Assembly (NCBI RefSeq): GCF_007004545.3
Contig: NZ_CP045503.2
Location: 2,450,501-2,514,500 of the forward strand
Direction: 5' to 3'
DNA from: Shewanella eurypsychrophilus
GTDB taxonomy: Bacteria > Pseudomonadota > Gammaproteobacteria > Enterobacterales > Shewanellaceae
Length of the DNA stretch: 64,000 nucleotides
Shown: positions 58,537-64,000 of the stretch, piece by piece
Layout of the letters: the number at the start of each line of letters is the position of its first letter
How positions within the stretch are numbered: position 1 is the stretch's first letter
Made by a program: the position numbers and the translations under genes
Notes under the pieces: model-generated
Database searches by the model: none
What the model saw: only the letters and a program-made list of their open reading frames with translations
Told to the model about the DNA's origin: nothing

Positions 58537-61500
58537 ATGGGATCTGACTTGAGTTCGCAACAACACCCGCTATCTAACAGTTATTTAAAACAGTGTTATC
58601 AGTCCGATGCTTCAAGGATCAAGCGTCGTCTCTTTAGACTCAATAAAGAGGTCGATTCGGATAAGAAGCGAGCGGATCTTGATAAGCTCGAGGCTCAGGC
58701 TGTTGCAGCATTCGAAAAAGTTGAGCGACGCCGACAAGCCCGTCCAGAGATCACCTATCCTGAAAGCTTACCAATATCCCAGAAGCGGGATGAGATTGCT
58801 CGAGCGATTGCTGGCAATCAGGTCGTTATTATCGCTGGGGAAACGGGCTCGGGTAAGACGACTCAGTTACCAAAAATCTGTTTAGAATTAGGCTTAGGTT
58901 GTCGCGGGTTAATTGGCCATACTCAACCCCGGCGTCTTGCGGCGCGAAGCGTTGCCAGCCGGGTTGCCGATGAGCTTAATAGCCCGCTCGGTGAGGTGGT
59001 AGGCTTTAAAGTTCGATTTGCCGATGCCATCAACCAAAACTCATATATTAAGTTGATGACAGACGGTATTTTACTGGCTGAACTCACTAACGATAAGCTT
59101 CTCGAACAATATGACACCATCATTATCGATGAGGCTCATGAGCGAAGCCTAAATATCGATTTTATCTTGGGTTATCTCAAGAATGTGTTGAAGAAGCGCC
59201 CAGATCTTAAGGTGATCATCACCTCGGCCACTATCGATCTGGAGAAGTTCTCTAAACATTTTAACGATGCACCGGTTATTGAGGTCTCAGGCCGTACTTA
59301 TCCGGTGGAGACTCGCTATCGTCCTTTGGTGCGGGACGAAGGTGAAGATCTTGATCTCACCGAGGGCATATTCGAAGCGGTGGATGAACTGGTTGCCGAA
59401 GGGCCAGGCGATATTTTGATCTTTATGAACGGTGAGCGTGAGATCCGCGATGTAGCGGATCAACTCAACCGTCGTCAATACCGCGACACCGAGATTTTAC
59501 CACTCTATGCCCGCCTGTCATATGGTGAGCAGTCTAAGGTATTTAAGAGTCATATTGGCCGCCGAATAGTGCTGGCCACTAACGTTGCAGAGACATCTCT
59601 GACGGTTCCCGGCATTCGTTACGTTATCGATCCCGGTACTGCGAGAATTAGCCGTTATAGTTACCGAACTAAAGTTCAACGTCTGCCTATCGAGCCTATC
59701 TCACAAGCCAGTGCCAACCAGCGTCAAGGACGTTGTGGCCGTGTTGCTGCGGGTATTTGTATCCGTTTATTTGCCGATGATGATTTCAATAACAGGCCCG
59801 AGTTTACCGATCCTGAGATCTTAAGGACTAACCTTGCCTCGGTTATCTTGAAAATGCTGTCAGTGGGCCTTGGCGACATAGAAGCATTTCCTTTCCTTCA
59901 ATCGCCGGATCCCCGTTATATCCGTGATGGATTCCTGTTACTGGAAGAGTTAGAAGCGGTTAAACAATCACAAGGTCGCTTATCCTTGACGACATTGGGC
60001 AAGCAGCTTGCACATATTCCCGTGGATCCACGTCTGGCTCGTATGGTTATCGCCGCGAATGGTAATGGCTGTCTTCATGAAGCCTTGGTCATCACCTCTG
60101 CCTTGTCTATACAAGATCCCAGAGAGCGCCCCATGGACAAGAAACAGGCGGCGGATGAGGTGCACAAGAAGCACAGCGACAAGGACTCAGATTTTGTCTC
60201 ATTCGTTAATCTGTGGGATCACCTAAAACTTCAACAGAAGTCCCTTTCCAGTAGTCAGTTCAGAAAGCAGTGTAAGAAAGAGTTTCTTGCCTACTTGAGG
60301 GTGCGTGAGTGGCAAGATCTCTATGCCCAGATGCGACAAGCCGTGCATGATTTGAAATGGCGTCTCAACAGCGAAGCTGCCGATTATGAACTGCTGCACA
60401 AGTCTCTGCTCACAGGTCTGTTGAGTCATGTGGGTTTCAAAGATAAAGACAACGAGTACCTCGGCGCACGTAATCGTAAATTCTTCGTATTTCCAGGATC
60501 GCCTCTGGCACGAAAAGGCCCTAAATGGATCATGGCCGCTGAGCTCACCGAGACCTCACGCCTGTTTGCACGATGTTGTGCAAAAATTCAACCTGAATGG
60601 ATTGAGCCCTTGGCAGGCCATCTGGTTAAGAAAAACTATCTTGAGCCCCACTTTGAGGCGAAACAGGGCAGTGTGGTGGCCCTTGAAAATCAAATCCTCT
60701 ATGGACTGACGATTGTTAACCGCCGTAAGACACAATACGGCCCTGTCAATCCACTGGAAGCGCGTGAAATCTTCATTCGCAGCGCCTTGGCCGATGGCGA
60801 GCTGCGAACCAACGAAGCCTTCTTTATCAAAAACCGCGACTTGCTCAAAGAGGTTGAGGACTTAGAGCACAAATCACGTCGTCGAGATATCTTGGTGGAT
60901 GAGCAGGCCTTGGTGGATTTCTATGAGCCAAGGATCCCAGAAGGGATCTACAACGCACCAAAGTTCTTCAGCTGGTGGAAGCTTGAGCGTAAGAAAACCC
61001 CAGAGTTACTCGATTTCGAACGTGAGCAATTAATGCAGCGAGGAGATAGTCATATCTCGGCGCTGGATTTTCCGGATTTTTGGCATCAAGGCAACCTAAA
61101 GCTTTCCTTGAGTTATCATTTCGAGCCTTCGGCCGAAGATGATGGCGTGGCTGTGCATATTCCAGTTGCGCTACTCAATCAGATAGAAGATGTCGATTTT
61201 GACTGGCAGGTCCCCGGGCTAAGAGAAGAAAAGTGTATTGCTTTGATACGGTCTCTGCCTAAGAGCCTTAGACGTAATTTTGTTCCGGCGCCCGATTATG
61301 CTAATGCCTGTATGCAGGCGATGAAGCCCTTCGAGATGAGTTTCATCGATGCCATGTGTAAACAGTTGCTGCGCATGAGTGGCGTGCGCGTGAGCATCGA
61401 TGATTTTGATCTCAGTCAATTGAGCAAGCACCTGTTAATGAATTTTAAGGTGGAGGATGATAGCGGCAAGTTAGTGGCTCAGTCACGAGACATTGAGCAG

Positions 61501-62424
61501 CTTAAAGCCAGCTTGCAAGGGCATGTTACTCAGGCTATTCGTAAAGTTGCCGATTCTGGCATCGAAAAAACTGAGCTAACCCAGTGGTCCTTCGGTGATC
61601 TACCAAAGGCATTTAAACAGAAGAAAGGCAATTTCGAGGTCAAGGCATTTCCGGCGCTAGTGGACGATAAATCCAGTGTTTCGATCAAATTATTTGATGA
61701 TGAAAATGAGGCGGTTCGCTCCCATCAACTGGGTCTGCAGCGCTTGTTGTTAATCAATATACCGTCGCCGGTGAAACATCTGCAAAAAACCTTACCCAAC
61801 AAGGCTAAACTGGCCATGTACTTTAACCCTTTCGGTCAAATACAGATCTTATTGGATGATATTTTATCGGCTGCGGTGCAGCAGCTACTCGATGAAAAAG
61901 GTCTGGATGTACGCTGTGAATCAGATTTTGAACAGGCTAAAGATTGGGTGAGACAAGAGCTTAATCCTACGGCGGCTAAGATAGCCCTCAGAGTCGAAGA
62001 GATATTAACCCTGTACCAAAAGGTAAAGAAGCGCTTGAAGGGCAAGATAAGCTTAGATATCGCCTTCGCGATGAGTGATATCCAGACTCAACTTGATAAG
62101 CTCGTATTCAGAGGCTTTGTCGAGGCTTGTGGCTGGAAGCGTTTACCCGACATGGTTCGGTATTTAAAAGCCATTGATAATCGCTTAGACAAGCTGCCTG
62201 TAGACCCTAATCGCGACCGCTTGCACATGCTCAGTATTGCCAATGTGCAGAAGGAACTGGATGGTCAATTAGCTAAAGTGCCGCGATCGGCAGCTATCCC
62301 TGAGTCACTGCTTGAGGCGAGATGGATGATCGAAGAGTATCGAGTCTCCTGTTTTGCACAAGTATTAGGGACCGCTTATCCGATCTCTGAAAAGCGCGTA
62401 TTAAATAAAATCGAGCAGAATTAA
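58537..62424 (+). CDS. hrpA: ATP-dependent RNA helicase HrpA
   Basis: A 1295-residue DEAH-box helicase. Motifs: Walker A GETGSGKTTQLPK (about residue 101), DEAH (about 198), SATID (about 229), and QRQGRCGR (about 393), then HA2, OB-fold and the long C-terminal DUF3418 region of HrpA. E. coli HrpA is of equal length and rescues stalled, colliding ribosomes. The ribosome site is weak (ctgag). No other start is better. Confidence 0.95.
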   Translation: MGSDLSSQQHPLSNSYLKQCYQSDASRIKRRLFRLNKEVDSDKKRADLDKLEAQAVAAFEKVERRRQARPEITYPESLPISQKRDEIARAIAGNQVVIIAGETGSGKTTQLPKICLELGLGCRGLIGHTQPRRLAARSVASRVADELNSPLGEVVGFKVRFADAINQNSYIKLMTDGILLAELTNDKLLEQYDTIIIDEAHERSLNIDFILGYLKNVLKKRPDLKVIITSATIDLEKFSKHFNDAPVIEVSGRTYPVETRYRPLVRDEGEDLDLTEGIFEAVDELVAEGPGDILIFMNGEREIRDVADQLNRRQYRDTEILPLYARLSYGEQSKVFKSHIGRRIVLATNVAETSLTVPGIRYVIDPGTARISRYSYRTKVQRLPIEPISQASANQRQGRCGRVAAGICIRLFADDDFNNRPEFTDPEILRTNLASVILKMLSVGLGDIEAFPFLQSPDPRYIRDGFLLLEELEAVKQSQGRLSLTTLGKQLAHIPVDPRLARMVIAANGNGCLHEALVITSALSIQDPRERPMDKKQAADEVHKKHSDKDSDFVSFVNLWDHLKLQQKSLSSSQFRKQCKKEFLAYLRVREWQDLYAQMRQAVHDLKWRLNSEAADYELLHKSLLTGLLSHVGFKDKDNEYLGARNRKFFVFPGSPLARKGPKWIMAAELTETSRLFARCCAKIQPEWIEPLAGHLVKKNYLEPHFEAKQGSVVALENQILYGLTIVNRRKTQYGPVNPLEAREIFIRSALADGELRTNEAFFIKNRDLLKEVEDLEHKSRRRDILVDEQALVDFYEPRIPEGIYNAPKFFSWWKLERKKTPELLDFEREQLMQRGDSHISALDFPDFWHQGNLKLSLSYHFEPSAEDDGVAVHIPVALLNQIEDVDFDWQVPGLREEKCIALIRSLPKSLRRNFVPAPDYANACMQAMKPFEMSFIDAMCKQLLRMSGVRVSIDDFDLSQLSKHLLMNFKVEDDSGKLVAQSRDIEQLKASLQGHVTQAIRKVADSGIEKTELTQWSFGDLPKAFKQKKGNFEVKAFPALVDDKSSVSIKLFDDENEAVRSHQLGLQRLLLINIPSPVKHLQKTLPNKAKLAMYFNPFGQIQILLDDILSAAVQQLLDEKGLDVRCESDFEQAKDWVRQELNPTAAKIALRVEEILTLYQKVKKRLKGKISLDIAFAMSDIQTQLDKLVFRGFVEACGWKRLPDMVRYLKAIDNRLDKLPVDPNRDRLHMLSIANVQKELDGQLAKVPRSAAIPESLLEARWMIEEYRVSCFAQVLGTAYPISEKRVLNKIEQN

Positions 62425-62452
62425 CTCTGTAGTAAAATAATCACTAGTGATT

Positions 62453-62487
62453 AAAAAGCACTCATCATTTGATGAGTGCTTTTTTTT
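62453..62487 (+). terminator. Rho-independent terminator of hrpA
   Basis: A 14-bp perfect stem AAAAAGCACTCATC / GATGAGTGCTTTTT with 4-nt loop and extended T-run. Confidence 0.92.
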
Positions 62488-62925
62488 TGAGCATATTGAG
62501 AGTGAGAAAAATATTGAGACCCTACCTATTAAGGTGTAATTTTAACAATTTCGTCACCTGGCAGGTTGATATTTAATCGGTTGTAACTCATTGTTTAGAT
62601 GATGCTGAATAGTTACGCCCTGTTGCTTTGGCACGCTTCAATCTAAATACCTGTTTACACAGGGTGATCTAAGATTTATTTGCATAAAAAGGATGATCCA
62701 GATCAAGCTAATAGACCTTTACCAAATTGTGGGTATACTGTTTGTTACCAACTTGCGACTATGATCACCGGCACGTAAAGAGCATGAAAAAACAGAACGT
62801 TAGTTTCTATGAAAATCTTGAGCCAATGTTTGTTGACTCAACTTGCGAAGGGTTGAAGCCCTAAGTTGGAGTGTTTATGAATTCCATTTCAGTATTTTTT
62901 CCCCAGATAGATAAGGAACGCCCCC
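62488..62925. other. napDA leader and promoter region
   Basis: About 440 nt without a gene. It contains the FNR/CRP-like site and -10 box listed separately. Nothing supports a napE or napF in front. Confidence 0.6.
62693..62739 (+). promoter_or_regulatory. FNR/CRP-type site and -10 box upstream of napD
   Basis: ATGAT-CCAG-ATCAA (62693-62706) is one base from TTGAT-N4-ATCAA. TATACT at 62734-62739 is a good -10; the site centre is then about 42-46 nt before the expected start of transcription, near a class II activator position. Confidence 0.55.
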
Positions 62926-63222
62926 ATGTCGTTACCTGAGGCGCATATCTCAAGCCTACTTGTTCAGGTTAGTCCTGAACATTTAGATGAAACTAAAAAA
63001 AGAATTGAAGCATTTGATGAAGCCGAAATTTATGGCGTCAGTGAAGTTGGAAAAATCGTTGTAGTCCTAGAGACTCAAGCAGAAGGCTTTATTACCGACG
63101 TGATTGAAAAAATTAATAATATGCCAGGCGTGCTTGGTGCCACTATGGTTTATCACCAAATTGATAGTGAACCCAATAACGATACTGATAACAGTTATAG
63201 TGTTAGCGAGGAACAAGTATGA
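62926..63222 (+). CDS. napD: Periplasmic nitrate reductase chaperone NapD
   Basis: A 98-residue cytoplasmic chaperone that binds the Tat signal of NapA and delays export until cofactor loading is complete. The [15 protein letters not shown] start and the GKIVVVLET strand are typical. It overlaps napA by an ATGA arrangement (4 nt). The C-terminal tail is acidic and probably disordered. Confidence 0.93.
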   Translation: MSLPEAHISSLLVQVSPEHLDETKKRIEAFDEAEIYGVSEVGKIVVVLETQAEGFITDVIEKINNMPGVLGATMVYHQIDSEPNNDTDNSYSVSEEQV

Positions 63223-64000
63223 AAATGTCTAGACGTGAGTTTATCAAAGCAAATGCAGCGGCATCAGCTGCAGCACTTGCAGGGATCACTCTTCCAGCCA
63301 CAGCAACGAATTTAATTGCATCGAGTGAACAATCAAAAATTCATTGGGATAAAGCGCCTTGTCGTTTCTGTGGTACAGGTTGCTCGGTACTTGTTGGGAC
63401 TCAAGAGGGTAAAGTTGTTGCGACTCAAGGCGACCCTGAAGCGCCTGTCAACAAAGGACTTAACTGTATTAAGGGTTACTTCCTTTCAAAAATCATGTAC
63501 GGCAACGATCGCTTAACTCAGCCACTGTTACGTCAAACTAATGGAAAATTTGATAAAAATGGTGACTTTGCACCAGTAAGCTGGGATCAAGCCTTCGATA
63601 TCATGGCTGATAAGTGGAAAGCGGCTTTAAAAGAGAAAGGGCCTACCAGTGTGGGCATGTTTGGCTCTGGTCAGTGGACCGTAATGGAAGGCTATGCTGC
63701 ATCTAAGATGATGAAAGCAGGTTTTCGCTCTAACAACATCGACCCTAATGCACGTCACTGTATGGCTTCAGCCGTTGGTGGCTTTATGCGTAGCTTTGGT
63801 ATCGATGAGCCAATGGGTTGTTATGATGATTTCGAAGAAGCCGATGCCTTTGTGTTATGGGGCTCGAATATGGCAGAGATGCACCCCATTTTATGGAGTC
63901 GCATCACCGACCGTCGCTTAAGTCATCCCCATGTGAAAGTGAACGTATTATCAACCTATTATCACCGTTCATTTGAACTTGCTGATAAAGGCTATATCTT
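63219..64000 (+). CDS. napA: Periplasmic nitrate reductase catalytic subunit NapA (3' end outside window)
   Basis: The first 260 residues of a molybdopterin nitrate reductase. The Tat signal [13 protein letters not shown] lies at residues 4-16. The [4Fe-4S] ligands are in [10 protein letters not shown] and LNCIKGY (about residues 49-86), and the molybdenum-ligand cysteine lies in [11 protein letters not shown] (about 177-187). The order napD-napA without napE in front fits the napDAGHB (beta) arrangement of Shewanella, though napGHB lie outside the window. Confidence 0.95.
   Translation, partial: MKMSRREFIKANAAASAAALAGITLPATATNLIASSEQSKIHWDKAPCRFCGTGCSVLVGTQEGKVVATQGDPEAPVNKGLNCIKGYFLSKIMYGNDRLTQPLLRQTNGKFDKNGDFAPVSWDQAFDIMADKWKAALKEKGPTSVGMFGSGQWTVMEGYAASKMMKAGFRSNNIDPNARHCMASAVGGFMRSFGIDEPMGCYDDFEEADAFVLWGSNMAEMHPILWSRITDRRLSHPHVKVNVLSTYYHRSFELADKGYI

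Overview
The window is chromosomal DNA of a gammaproteobacterium, almost certainly a marine Shewanella. I base this on gene content and order (nhaB-dsbB beside a divergent fadR, minCDE-ycgL, fadD-rnd, a hyaABCD [NiFe] hydrogenase operon, napDA) and on moderate-to-low GC. This is recognition from memory of families; no search was run. Both window edges cut genes: a hybrid histidine kinase on the left and napA on the right.

Layout. 1-11 kb: a signalling cluster of two very large paralogous hybrid histidine kinases, a CheR methyltransferase, a receiver-less CheB methylesterase and a receiver-kinase protein. The last three overlap by 8 nt each, and no chemoreceptor, CheA or CheW is present. 11.2-12.5 kb: a type II NADH dehydrogenase whose 3' end carries a 15-bp tandem repeat that places five stop codons in frame. 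12.8-20.4 kb: a LysR regulator followed by an ethanolamine-type permease, a glutamine-synthetase-like ligase, an aldehyde dehydrogenase, an iron-type alcohol dehydrogenase and a class I amidotransferase. Together they read as a gamma-glutamylation route for an amino alcohol, most likely ethanolamine. 20.7-35 kb: mostly core genes (tsaB, fadD, rnd, minCDE, ycgL, a lytic transglycosylase, ycgN, dsbB, nhaB, fadR), with a small unknown, an M50-like membrane protease and a methyltransferase bearing a signal peptide. 35-41 kb: tamBA and an exported isoaspartyl peptidase. 42-48 kb: the uptake hydrogenase operon hyaABCD, ending in a degenerate HypF-like gene, with a divergent CBS-domain gene.

48.8-52.9 kb is the accessory region. 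It holds an intact REP-associated tyrosine transposase (RAYT), a second decayed RAYT, paired flanking repeats with a hairpin, a truncated IS4-family transposase and a cold shock gene. A 702-residue exported protein of unknown function follows. 55.5-58 kb carries codBA, 58.5-62.4 kb hrpA, and the window ends in napD-napA behind a plausible FNR/CRP-type site.

The parts most worth a second look are the putative glutamylation pathway (13.9-20.4 kb), the kinase/CheR/CheB cluster without receptors, the degenerate HypF paralogue in the hydrogenase operon, the two RAYT units, and the in-frame stop-codon repeat behind ndh. I saw no CRISPR array, rRNA or tRNA gene.
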